Positions 1 to 5,192 of a DNA stretch of 5,192 nt are shown piece by piece. The first letter of the stretch is position 1; every line of letters begins with the position of its first letter. Below the pieces are notes generated by a model. That model made no database searches. It saw nothing but the letters and a program-made list of their open reading frames with translations, and was not told the DNA's origin. Both the position numbers and the translations under genes were made by a program. Origin of the DNA: Acidisoma sp035492295 (lineage in GTDB: Bacteria > Pseudomonadota > Alphaproteobacteria > Acetobacterales > Acetobacteraceae); assembly GCF_035492295.1 (NCBI RefSeq), contig NZ_DATJJK010000268.1, forward strand, positions 1 to 5,192, written 5' to 3'.

Positions 1-435
1 GCGCAAACGATAGACCACCCATGAGAAATCATCGGGATAGTTCACCGACTCCGCCAACAGTCCGTATTCGGTCGACACTTCATCGAGGGCCTCGACCAGC
101 AAGGTGTCGTGTAGGAGGGTCACGCCCGCGGCCAGGTTGCCTTTCACACCGGCGATGACACGGTTGAAGTTGTCGAAGGTCTGACCGCTCACCCCGAGCC
201 GCACCGTGCCGCCCTTGGGCGCGGCCGGATTGACGTAATCGAAATGCTTGAAACCGGCTGGATATTTGATGTCGCCGAACAGTGACAGCCCGTGACGCCA
301 GGCGGGCTCTCCTGCCGGCGACGCGGCGGGCGCGGCGCCTTGTGCGACGGCGCCCCGGCCGCTGAACGCGTTCAGCATCGGCGACGCGGCGGTAAGGACG
401 CCCGCTTGGACGAGGGCACGACGGGTCAGGCGCAA
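1..435 (-). CDS. YejA-like extracellular solute-binding protein (family 5), N-terminal part
   Basis: Partial gene: 145 codons are read from a TTG at 435-433 to the window edge, and the remainder (family members are about 600 residues) lies to the left. The N-terminus is a twin-arginine signal peptide: TRRALVQAG at residues 4-12, a hydrophobic stretch to about 24, and an AVA cleavage motif at 29-31, so the protein is predicted to be folded before export to the periplasm. The mature start carries WRHGLSLFGDIKYPAGFKHF (47-65 region) and then YVNPAAPKGG (67-76), which match my memory of the YejA/microcin C and oligopeptide-binding subgroup of family 5 ABC transporter receptors. TTG is chosen because GGAG lies 7 nt upstream (446-443), an in-frame TGA lies a few codons further up, and no ATG precedes the signal peptide. 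The permease and ATPase genes are not visible. The family assignment is firm, but the ligand is unknown. Confidence 0.85.
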   Translation of the reverse strand, partial: MRLTRRALVQAGVLTAASPMLNAFSGRGAVAQGAAPAASPAGEPAWRHGLSLFGDIKYPAGFKHFDYVNPAAPKGGTVRLGVSGQTFDNFNRVIAGVKGNLAAGVTLLHDTLLVEALDEVSTEYGLLAESVNYPDDFSWVVYRLR

Positions 436-452
436 GGTGATACTCCGCAGTA

Positions 453-468
453 AAGCCCCCAGGGGCTT
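453..468 (-). promoter_or_regulatory. Short hairpin in the leader of the binding-protein gene
   Basis: AAGCCCC and GGGGCTT face each other across a 2-nt centre; sterically this is about a 6-bp stem with a 4-nt loop. It ends 6 nt before the GGAG ribosome binding site. It has no T-run, so it is unlikely to be a terminator. It could affect mRNA stability or ribosome access, or be chance in GC-rich DNA. Confidence 0.3.
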
Positions 469-480
469 AGCAATTCAGGG

Positions 481-509
481 ATTATGTCGGTTTTTGGAAA
501 ATCCGCCAA
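481..509 (-). promoter_or_regulatory. Candidate sigma70-type promoter of the binding-protein gene
   Basis: On the minus strand TTGGCG (509-504) and CATAAT (486-481) are separated by 17 nt, a good match to a housekeeping promoter. Transcription would begin near 474, giving a leader of about 39 nt that contains the hairpin at 453-468 and the GGAG ribosome binding site. The site lies between the cytochrome terminator and the TTG start, which fits independent transcription of the binding protein. This is a pattern match only. Confidence 0.4.
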
Positions 510-567
510 CGAACTCCCGCGGAATTGAAACGCTCTGGCGGCGCAGGTGTTTCGCGCCAAAATGCAA

Positions 568-590
568 ACGGCCGGGCAATGCCCGGCCGT
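568..590 (-). terminator. Rho-independent terminator of the cytochrome c gene
   Basis: A perfect 10-bp stem (ACGGCCGGGC with GCCCGGCCGT) closes a 3-nt loop and, read on the minus strand, is followed by the T-rich TTGCATTTT. It begins 24 nt after the cytochrome stop codon. The opposite strand has no T-run, so it works in one direction. It separates the cytochrome transcript from the co-oriented binding-protein gene. Confidence 0.65.
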
Positions 591-614
591 CGTAGCACAA
601 ATTGTGATGCCCGT

Positions 615-1169
615 TTACTGCGCAGCCACGGCAGGCTTCGGCTGCGGGTTATCCGCCAGCGTGCGCAGATATTCGATCACGTCGGCGCGCTGGCTGTCGC
701 GCGCCAGGCCCGCGAAAGACATCGCAGTGCCGGGAATGTACTTTTGCGGGCCCTGCAGGAACTTGTTGAGCTCGTCGAAGGTCCACTCGCCGCCCTTGGC
801 CTTCATCGCTGCCGAATAATTGAAACCTTCGTGCGCGGCGCGTTTGCGGCCGACAACGCCATAAAGGTCCGGACCGACCTTGTTGGGACCGTTCTTCTCG
901 AAACTGTGGCAGGCTCCGCATTGCTTGGCGACGGTGGCGCCGCGCTCGGCCGAGGCCTTCTGCAGCAGCGCTTCGATCGGCTCCGGCGCGGCCTGGAGTT
1001 CCGCCGCGCCACCCTTGCCCGCTTCCGGCTCGGCGGCGGCAATGGCGTAACCCTGCTTCTCCGGCTTGGGCGCGGAGAACAGCGCATGGGCGCCGATGTT
1101 CAGCGCCAGGACAAAAAGGCAGGTGCCGAGCACCGCACCCAGGATCTTGTTGAGTTCGAAGGAATCCAT
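615..1169 (-). CDS. cycM: Membrane-anchored monohaem cytochrome c (CycM-like)
   Basis: A 184-residue c-type cytochrome with an uncleaved N-terminal anchor. Residues about 9-32 (ILGAVLGTCLFVLALNIGAH) form one membrane segment. A linker rich in Ala, Pro and Glu follows (33-75), then a class I cytochrome c domain with haem motif CGACH (Cys84, Cys87, His88), VGPDLYGVVGR (98-108) and probable axial Met150 in PGTAMSF. This architecture matches alphaproteobacterial CycM, also called membrane-bound cytochrome c-552, which passes electrons from the bc1 complex to an aa3-type oxidase on the periplasmic face. ATG at 1169 is chosen because MDSFELNKIL is the family-like start and GGAG lies 10 nt upstream; an in-frame ATG at 1211 would only add a basic, non-conserved 14-residue extension. 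The gene diverges from kdsB and ends 24 nt before a terminator. The haem domain is certain; the CycM name rests on architecture and neighbours. Confidence 0.9.
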   Translation of the reverse strand: MDSFELNKILGAVLGTCLFVLALNIGAHALFSAPKPEKQGYAIAAAEPEAGKGGAAELQAAPEPIEALLQKASAERGATVAKQCGACHSFEKNGPNKVGPDLYGVVGRKRAAHEGFNYSAAMKAKGGEWTFDELNKFLQGPQKYIPGTAMSFAGLARDSQRADVIEYLRTLADNPQPKPAVAAQ

Positions 1170-1249
1170 CGACAATCGGCTCCGCGGGGAATGAAGGCGG
1201 AAGGGAGGCACGAGCCAAATGAGCCCGCGGCGGCGCAGAGATAACCGGT

Positions 1250-1276
1250 TTGCCTCACCCCGGCAACCCGTATAAG
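1250..1276 (+). promoter_or_regulatory. Candidate promoter for kdsB-pheA
   Basis: TTGCCT (1250-1255) and TATAAG (1271-1276, five of six consensus bases) are 15 nt apart, which is at the short end of the accepted spacing. Transcription from about 1283 would give a leader of about 125 nt containing the palindrome at 1295-1304, the inverted repeat at 1329-1403 and the mini-ORF at 1377-1403. The opposite strand of the same region reads TATACG and TTATCT and may serve the divergent cytochrome gene, but those matches are too weak to list. Confidence 0.35.
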
Positions 1277-1294
1277 CACGCCCGGAACCGGCGA

Positions 1295-1304
1295 GAATGC
1301 ATTC
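1295..1304. repeat. 10-bp perfect palindrome between cytochrome and kdsB genes
   Basis: GAATGCATTC reads the same on both strands. It is flanked by CCGG at 1288-1291 and 1309-1312, nearly symmetric (off by one base). It lies just downstream of the TATAAG candidate in the divergent intergenic region, where an operator would be expected. I do not recognise it as the site of a known regulator. Confidence 0.35.
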
Positions 1305-1360
1305 CTGACCGGGCTCAAGCGGGGGCGGCTAGTGCCCCTTTGCTTCCGAAGTTCGTGTCC

Positions 1361-1366
1361 GAGGGG
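1361..1366 (+). promoter_or_regulatory. Ribosome binding site of the leader mini-ORF
   Basis: GAGGGG lies 10 nt before the ATG at 1377 and is the only good Shine-Dalgarno-like sequence close to the kdsB start. It is 41 nt from the kdsB ATG, too far to serve it directly, so it points to the mini-ORF instead. It sits in the loop of the predicted 1329-1403 hairpin and would therefore stay accessible if the hairpin formed. Confidence 0.35.
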
Positions 1367-1376
1367 GCCGCGAGTT

Positions 1377-1403
1377 ATGACGAACTTCGGAAGCGGGCAC
1401 TAG
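1377..1403 (+). CDS. Possible 8-codon leader peptide upstream of kdsB
   Basis: ATG at 1377 opens the peptide MTNFGSGH and stops at TAG 1401-1403, which is 4 nt before the kdsB ATG. It has a GAGGGG at good spacing, whereas kdsB has only AGGG 2 nt before its ATG, too close to be used. This suggests translational coupling by termination and re-initiation. The peptide has no run of a regulatory amino acid, so classical attenuation is not indicated. With so few codons, chance cannot be excluded. Confidence 0.3.
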   Translation: MTNFGSGH

Positions 1404-1407
1404 GGCC

Positions 1408-2145
1408 ATGGCCGAGAGCGATATCCTGATCCTCATTCCGGCCCGCATGGCCTCCACCCGCCTGCCCGGCAAACACCTGGCGGACATCGCCGGCCAGCCG
1501 ATGATCGTGCATGTGCTGCGGCGGGCGCAGGAGGCCGCCCTTGGCCCGGTCGCCGTTGCAACCGATTCGCCGGAGATCGCCACGGCCGTGGAAAAGGCCG
1601 GCGGCCAGGCGGTGATGACCAGGGCCGACCATGTCTCCGGCTCCGACCGCATCTTCGAGGCGCTGAACAAGCTCGACCCGCAGGGCCGCGCCGGCATCAT
1701 CATCAATGTGCAGGGCGACCTGCCGACCCTGTCGCCGCAAGATTTGCGCGCCGTGCTCAAGCCGCTCGCCGATCCGGCCGTGGATATCGCCACGCTGGCG
1801 GCGGAGATCACCCGGCCGGAAGAGCGCACCAATCCGAACGTGGTGAAAGTCGTGGGCTCGCCGGTCTCGGCCGGCCGGCTGCGCGCGCTATACTTCACCC
1901 GCACTACCGCGCCTTCCGGCGAGGGGCCGCTCTATCACCACATCGGGCTCTACGCTTATCGCCGCGCCGCGCTGGAGCGCTTCGTGAAGCTGCCGCCCTC
2001 GCCGCTCGAGCAACGCGAGCGGCTGGAGCAACTGCGTGCGCTGGAGGCCGGCATGCGCATCGATGTCGCTATCGTCTCAAGCGTGCCGCTCGGTGTGGAC
2101 ACCGCCGAGGAGCTGGAGCAGGCCCGCGCTGCGTTGACTCGTTGA
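1408..2145 (+). CDS. kdsB: 3-deoxy-manno-octulosonate cytidylyltransferase (CMP-Kdo synthetase)
   Basis: A cytoplasmic enzyme joining Kdo to CMP from CTP, the activation step before Kdo is added to lipid A in lipopolysaccharide synthesis. The 245-residue length is normal for the family. Visible motifs in order: nucleotide-binding IPARMASTRLPGK (10-22); RADHVSGSDRI (72-82); NVQGDLP (100-106), whose Asp104 is an expected magnesium ligand; YFTRTTAPSGEGPLYHHIGLYAYRR (162-186); a Leu/Glu-rich stretch LEQRERLEQLR (200-210); and GVDTAEEL (229-236), where Asp231 is the second expected metal ligand. The start is fixed because an in-frame TGA lies at 1378-1380 and no other start codon falls between it and ATG 1408. 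There is no normally spaced Shine-Dalgarno sequence; an inverted repeat and a mini-ORF lie immediately upstream. The pheA gene follows after 25 nt, suggesting one operon. Confidence 0.96.
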   Translation: MAESDILILIPARMASTRLPGKHLADIAGQPMIVHVLRRAQEAALGPVAVATDSPEIATAVEKAGGQAVMTRADHVSGSDRIFEALNKLDPQGRAGIIINVQGDLPTLSPQDLRAVLKPLADPAVDIATLAAEITRPEERTNPNVVKVVGSPVSAGRLRALYFTRTTAPSGEGPLYHHIGLYAYRRAALERFVKLPPSPLEQRERLEQLRALEAGMRIDVAIVSSVPLGVDTAEELEQARAALTR

Positions 2146-2170
2146 AGCAGAAGCGCGTAACCACAAGGCC

Positions 2171-3031
2171 ATGAGACAAACGAAGAAAATTGCCTTCCAG
2201 GGGGAGCCGGGGGCCAATTCCGACCTTGCCTGCCGCAAGGCCTATCGCGCCTACGAGCCATTGCCCTGCCCTACCTTCGAGGATGTCTTCGCCGCGCTGC
2301 GCTCGCGCCGGGCGGAGCTTGCCATGATCCCGATCGAGAATTCGGTCGCCGGACGCGTGGCCGATATCCATCACCTGATGCCGAATTCCGGCACACATAT
2401 CATCGCCGAGTTCTTCCTGCCGGTGCGTCACCAGCTGATGGCGCCGAAGGCCGCCACGCTGAAGACGGTCAAGACCGCGCAAAGCCACATCCAGGCGCTC
2501 GGCCAGTGCCGCAACACGTTGCGCAAGCTGCATCTGAAGTCGGTGGCGGCCGCCGACACCGCCGGCTCCGCCCGGGAAATCGCCGAAGAGGGCGATATCA
2601 CCCGCGCGGCCATCGCCTCGGAGCTCGCGGCGAAAATCTACAAGCTGAAGATCCTGAAGCGGAATATCGAGGACGAGAAGCACAACACAACGCGGTTCAT
2701 CGTGCTTTCGCGCAAGGCCAGGTGGGTGTCACGCGCCCACAAGGATGTAATCACCACCTTTGTCTTTCAGGTGCGCAATATCCCGGCCGCGCTGTACAAG
2801 GCGCTCGGCGGCTTCGCCACCAACGGCATCAACATGACCAAGCTGGAAAGCTACATGGTGGGCGGGCAGTTCACGGCGACCCAGTTCCTTTGTGATGTCG
2901 AGGGCCATCCTGAGCAGCCGGCGCTGCGCCGGGCGCTGGAGGAGCTTGCCTTCTTTTCGCGCGAAATCCGCGTCCTTGGCGTCTATCCCGCAGCCGCCTT
3001 CCGTCTCGCCCAGAAGGCGGCTGCGGACTGA
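2171..3031 (+). CDS. pheA: Prephenate dehydratase (monofunctional, with ACT domain)
   Basis: Converts prephenate to phenylpyruvate, the committed step of phenylalanine synthesis, in the cytoplasm. At 286 residues it is a monofunctional enzyme with no chorismate mutase domain. The catalytic domain (about 5-182) shows IAFQGEPGANS (7-17), MIPIENSVAGRV (52-63), SHIQALGQC (105-113) and NTTRFIVL (172-179), which contains the catalytic Thr174 of the TRF motif. The regulatory ACT domain (about 194-272) shows RNIPAALYKALGGFATNGIN (202-221), the phenylalanine-binding GALV-type region, then KLESYMV (224-230) where many family members have ESRP. I recall this variant in alphaproteobacterial homologues, so feedback control may still operate. 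The start ATG is preceded only by AAGG at 2-nt spacing, so initiation may depend on coupling to kdsB. It converges with the acyltransferase gene. Confidence 0.96.
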   Translation: MRQTKKIAFQGEPGANSDLACRKAYRAYEPLPCPTFEDVFAALRSRRAELAMIPIENSVAGRVADIHHLMPNSGTHIIAEFFLPVRHQLMAPKAATLKTVKTAQSHIQALGQCRNTLRKLHLKSVAAADTAGSAREIAEEGDITRAAIASELAAKIYKLKILKRNIEDEKHNTTRFIVLSRKARWVSRAHKDVITTFVFQVRNIPAALYKALGGFATNGINMTKLESYMVGGQFTATQFLCDVEGHPEQPALRRALEELAFFSREIRVLGVYPAAAFRLAQKAAAD

Positions 3032-3049
3032 GGCCCTAACCGGGGCTCA
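3029..3049. terminator. Possible weak bidirectional hairpin between convergent genes
   Basis: TGAGGCCC (3029-3036) and GGGGCTCA (3042-3049) can pair with one internal G-G mismatch around a 5-nt loop, so the stop codons of pheA and of the acyltransferase gene sit opposite each other in the stem. Neither side has a T-run. It may act as a bidirectional 3'-end hairpin, or be chance. Confidence 0.25.
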
Positions 3050-4180
3050 GACCGCCGCTGGGCTTTCGCTCCCGGCCGACGAGAGCGCGGTCGACCGCCG
3101 CGGGGCTCGCCGAGCGCGCTCCGGGTCGTTCCGCTCCATCCAACGGGCGAGGCGACCGCCAATACGGCGGAAGGGCTCCTCGATCACCAGCCAGGTCACG
3201 GTCGAAAGCACGAGGCAGACCGCGAGCACGCCGAGCGTCCAGACCAGGCCGTTCATGTAATGGCTGAAGGGCAGGCGTGAGGCGGGAAACCGCATCCAGG
3301 CGACGCCGATCACATTCTCATGCATCAGGTAGAGCGAGAAGGAGATGCGGCCGAGCCATAGGCACCAGCGCGCGTGCAGGCCGCGCGCCACGATGCCGCT
3401 GTCGTAGGACAGGCAGAGGATCAGCAACGCCGCGAAATGCGGAATGTAATGGCCGAAATCGAGCGAGGGGCTTTGGCTCGCGCAGAAGACGATGCCGCCC
3501 AGGCCGACGAGTTCGCCGAGGCTCGTCAGCCGGGCACTGGGCACGGGCAGGCGCTCGCTCGCGAGCCTGAGGGCCATGCCGAGGCCGAAGCCCACGAGGC
3601 CGCGCGCCACCGCCCCATCGCCCCAGACATAGAGGTCGTAGATCTGCAGGTGATGCTCGATGGCGCCAAGCCCGAGGATGACCGGCACCAGAAGCCAGAG
3701 TCGTGCATGGCGCAACGCCATGATGGCGATCGGAAAGAGCAGGTAGCAGACCAGTTCGACCGAGATCGACCAGGCAACCGCATTCCACATGAGCCGGTGA
3801 TAGACGAAGGGTTGCAGCAGCAGCGCGAAGACCGGCAGCCAGCGGAGCTGCTGGGCCTCGTTATGCACGCCGAAGCGGAGATAAGCGTCCAGCCAGAGCA
3901 GCACCATGCCGCCGAGCACCGCGAGATGCATGGGATAGACGCGGAAGGCCCGGCGCGTCAGGAAGGCGCCGAGATTCCGCCAGGCGAGGCCGCGATAGAC
4001 AGCCCCCAGGATGAAGCCGCTCAGGATGAAAAAGATGTCGACGCCGGCATAGCCATAATGGGAGAGGCCAGGCCAAAGGCTGTAGCCGACATCGGCCATG
4101 CCCAGCTGAAAATGCAGCAGGGCAACCCAGAGTGCCGCGAAGCCACGGATCGAGGTGAGGGGGACGCTTTCCTGCCGCAT
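3047..4180 (-). CDS. Acyltransferase-3 family integral membrane protein
   Basis: A multi-spanning inner-membrane protein of 377 residues that would move an acyl group, often acetyl, to an envelope sugar or lipid; the substrate is not shown by the sequence. Family marks in order: IRGFAALWVALLHF (11-24) with conserved His23 in the first membrane segment; VDIFFILSGFILG (47-59); TRRAFRVYP (75-83), the basic motif after the second segment; WSISVELVCYLLFP (137-150); LGRISFSLYLMHENV (276-290); and IEEPFRR (333-339) after the last segment. About ten hydrophobic segments are visible, then a basic hydrophilic tail of about 35 residues. ATG 4180 is preferred; a TTG at 4216 would add MTRRALVAQISP but lacks a Shine-Dalgarno sequence and would overlap probable promoter DNA. 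It lies downstream of, and co-oriented with, the amidase gene across 95 nt. Lipopolysaccharide modification is a guess from the nearby kdsB only. Confidence 0.88.
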   Translation of the reverse strand: MRQESVPLTSIRGFAALWVALLHFQLGMADVGYSLWPGLSHYGYAGVDIFFILSGFILGAVYRGLAWRNLGAFLTRRAFRVYPMHLAVLGGMVLLWLDAYLRFGVHNEAQQLRWLPVFALLLQPFVYHRLMWNAVAWSISVELVCYLLFPIAIMALRHARLWLLVPVILGLGAIEHHLQIYDLYVWGDGAVARGLVGFGLGMALRLASERLPVPSARLTSLGELVGLGGIVFCASQSPSLDFGHYIPHFAALLILCLSYDSGIVARGLHARWCLWLGRISFSLYLMHENVIGVAWMRFPASRLPFSHYMNGLVWTLGVLAVCLVLSTVTWLVIEEPFRRIGGRLARWMERNDPERARRAPRRSTALSSAGSESPAAV

Positions 4181-4248
4181 TGGGCTGATCTGTGCCACCA
4201 AAGCGCGTCGGGTCAATCAACAATTATGAAAGGCGCAAGAGACCCTGC

Positions 4249-4279
4249 TTTATACAGCCCGGAAGGGCGCTGCTTTCAA
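4249..4279 (-). promoter_or_regulatory. Candidate promoter of the acyltransferase gene
   Basis: On the minus strand TTGAAA (4279-4274) and TATAAA (4254-4249) each match the sigma70 consensus at five of six positions, with a long 19-nt spacer. The -35 element overlaps the amidase stop codon. The predicted start near 4242 would leave about 60 nt of leader to ATG 4180. A further CATAAT (4228-4223) is present without a -35 partner. The region 4181-4275 is AT-richer than its surroundings, which fits a promoter. Confidence 0.35.
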
Positions 4280-5192
4280 GGCTTGAGCAATGGCTCCATC
4301 GTCAGGCTGAGGGAGAGCAAGGCCGCATCCGTGCCGTGGGCGCCCATGAGCATCAATCCCGCCGGCATCCCCGCCTTGGGCATGGGCAGGGAGATGCCGC
4401 AGAGGTCGAAGAAATTGCCGAAGCTGGTATTGCGCAGCATCAGCGCGTTGATCGCGCGGAAGGCGTCCGCGTCGGTGACATCGGCGATCGTGGGCGCGAC
4501 CATGGGCGTGGTCGGCATGGCGAGCAGCAGCCCCTCCGCCAACCGCGCATCGAGTGCGTCGACAAGCCGCCGGCGGCGGCGGAGCGAGGCGAGATAGCGC
4601 GGCGCGGGGACATCCAGCCCCTGAAGGATGCGGCCGAGCACCTGGGGGTCGAATTCCGCGCGGCGGGTCTCGAGATGGGACGCGTGAATCTCAGCCGCTT
4701 CCACGGGCACGATGGGGCCCTGGGCCAGGGTCTCGCGCATGTCCAACACCAGATCGCCGATGGCAGCGCGCGTCACCTGAATGCCCGCCGCTTCGAGGCG
4801 CTTCAGACTGTCCTCAAAGGCTGCCATCACCTCGGGCTCAGTATTGCCGAGGAATTCCTCGACGACCGCGACCTTGCGGCCGGCGAGCGGCACGGGGGTA
4901 AGCCCGGCCCAGGCCTCGCCTGCCATCACCGCATCGGCCATGGCGCAGAGGGTGACGCTCTGCGCCAAAGGGCCGATGGAATCGAGCGTGTAGGAGAGCG
5001 GAAAGGCACCCTCCCGTGGCACGCGCGGAGCACTCGGCTTGAAACCCACGACGCCGTTGAGCGCCGCCGGAATGCGGACCGACCCGCCGGTGTCGGTGCC
5101 GATCGCGATCTCGCCGATGCCCAGGCCCGCCGCGACGCCGGCGCCCGCGGAGGAGCCGCCCGGCACGCGCGCGCGGTCACAGGCATTGCCGG
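4276..5192 (-). CDS. Amidase signature family hydrolase, C-terminal part
   Basis: Partial: the gene runs off the right edge, and about 304 residues before the stop at 4276 are present out of a usual 430-500. It hydrolyses an amide (or transfers the released ammonia), but the substrate is unknown. The signature is clear: RVPGGSSAGAG (codons 5169-5137) with the cis-Ser at 5154-5152, and GTDTGGSVRIPAAL with the nucleophilic Ser at 5082-5080. The 24-residue distance between them is that of FAAH and malonamidase. The catalytic Lys of the Ser-cisSer-Lys triad would lie upstream, outside the window. Further family marks are VGFKPS, LDSIGPLAQSV and the terminal MPAGLMLMGAHGTDAALL. The GTG at 5166 is not the true start because the reading frame stays open upstream with family-like residues (CDRARVPGG). 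It may be free amidase rather than GatA, since no gatC or gatB is beside it on the visible side. Confidence 0.92.
   Translation of the reverse strand, partial: GNACDRARVPGGSSAGAGVAAGLGIGEIAIGTDTGGSVRIPAALNGVVGFKPSAPRVPREGAFPLSYTLDSIGPLAQSVTLCAMADAVMAGEAWAGLTPVPLAGRKVAVVEEFLGNTEPEVMAAFEDSLKRLEAAGIQVTRAAIGDLVLDMRETLAQGPIVPVEAAEIHASHLETRRAEFDPQVLGRILQGLDVPAPRYLASLRRRRRLVDALDARLAEGLLLAMPTTPMVAPTIADVTDADAFRAINALMLRNTSFGNFFDLCGISLPMPKAGMPAGLMLMGAHGTDAALLSLSLTMEPLLKP

Larger units (their letters stand above)
1329..1403. repeat. 75-bp imperfect inverted repeat with MITE-like ends
   Basis: The left arm 1329-1356 and right arm 1380-1403 pair over 24 bases: CTAGTGCCC with GGGCACTAG, then GCTTCCGAAGTTCGT with ACGAACTTCGGAAGC. 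The only interruption is a 4-base insertion (CTTT, 1338-1341) in the left arm; the centre is 23 nt (1357-1379). The ends read TA-GTGCCC and GGGCAC-TA, so a TA or CTAG target duplication like that of IS630/Tc1-mariner-type elements is possible. Too short to encode a transposase. It may be a miniature inverted-repeat element, a REP-like palindrome, or a leader RNA hairpin. It ends 4 nt before the kdsB start codon. The repeat is seen directly; its nature is inferred. Confidence 0.75.

Noticed and set aside
1170..1211. A 14-residue N-terminal extension of the cytochrome from ATG 1211
   Set aside because: The extension (MPPFRLHSPRSRLS) is basic and unlike the family start, and ATG 1169 has GGAG at 10 nt.
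525..1244. A 239-codon open frame on the plus strand, opposite the cytochrome gene
   Set aside because: It is the shadow of the cytochrome c gene: Arg/Gly/Leu-rich with no domain, and it runs through the cytochrome terminator.
2069..2683. A 204-codon open frame on the minus strand across the kdsB-pheA junction
   Set aside because: It overlaps two strongly conserved enzymes in the opposite direction and has no family resemblance or ribosome binding site.
4181..4216. TTG start at 4216 for the acyltransferase
   Set aside because: No Shine-Dalgarno sequence precedes it and the adjacent AT-rich DNA looks like promoter; ATG 4180 puts the conserved RGFAALW motif at the usual distance. It is not strictly excluded.
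4255..4272. Hairpin after the amidase gene (GCCC-GGAA-GGGC core with outer CAG/CTG)
   Set aside because: The stem is short and bulged and has no T-run on the minus strand, so I do not call it a terminator.
3374..4597. A 407-codon open frame on the plus strand, opposite the acyltransferase and amidase genes
   Set aside because: Its translation is low-complexity and rich in Glu, Ala, Arg and Gln without any recognisable fold, it spans two genuine genes on the other strand, and long antisense frames are expected in GC-rich DNA.

Overview
The window is a GC-rich stretch of ordinary chromosome, most likely from an alphaproteobacterium, probably order Hyphomicrobiales. The basis is protein resemblance: a membrane-anchored CycM-type cytochrome c, a KdsB with the NVQGDLP signature, a prephenate dehydratase with LESYMV where ESRP is usual, and a Tat-exported YejA-like binding protein. 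I recall the cytochrome c / kdsB / pheA grouping from such genomes but could not check it here. No mobile genes, phage genes, CRISPR array, tRNA or rRNA were seen.

Layout, left to right. Positions 1-435 (minus) hold the N-terminal 145 residues of a YejA-like peptide-binding lipid-free periplasmic protein that starts at TTG; its own promoter and a short leader hairpin lie just upstream. Positions 615-1169 (minus) encode a membrane-anchored monohaem cytochrome c, closed by a good hairpin terminator at 568-590. A 238-bp divergent intergenic region (1170-1407) follows. It holds a promoter-like TATAAG, a 10-bp palindrome, a 75-bp imperfect inverted repeat, and an 8-codon mini-ORF that ends 4 nt before kdsB. 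Positions 1408-2145 (plus) are kdsB and 2171-3031 (plus) are prephenate dehydratase, 25 nt apart and probably co-transcribed. Positions 3047-4180 (minus) encode an acyltransferase-3 family membrane protein, convergent with pheA across 15 nt. Positions 4276-5192 (minus) are the C-terminal part of an amidase-signature enzyme whose start lies beyond the right edge.

Functionally these are separate housekeeping or accessory tasks: peptide uptake, electron transfer to a terminal oxidase, CMP-Kdo supply for lipopolysaccharide, phenylalanine synthesis, acylation of an unknown envelope substrate, and amide hydrolysis. I see no new multi-gene system. The part most worth a second look is the kdsB leader, where an inverted repeat with MITE-like ends and a leader mini-ORF with its own ribosome binding site occupy the position where the kdsB ribosome binding site should be.
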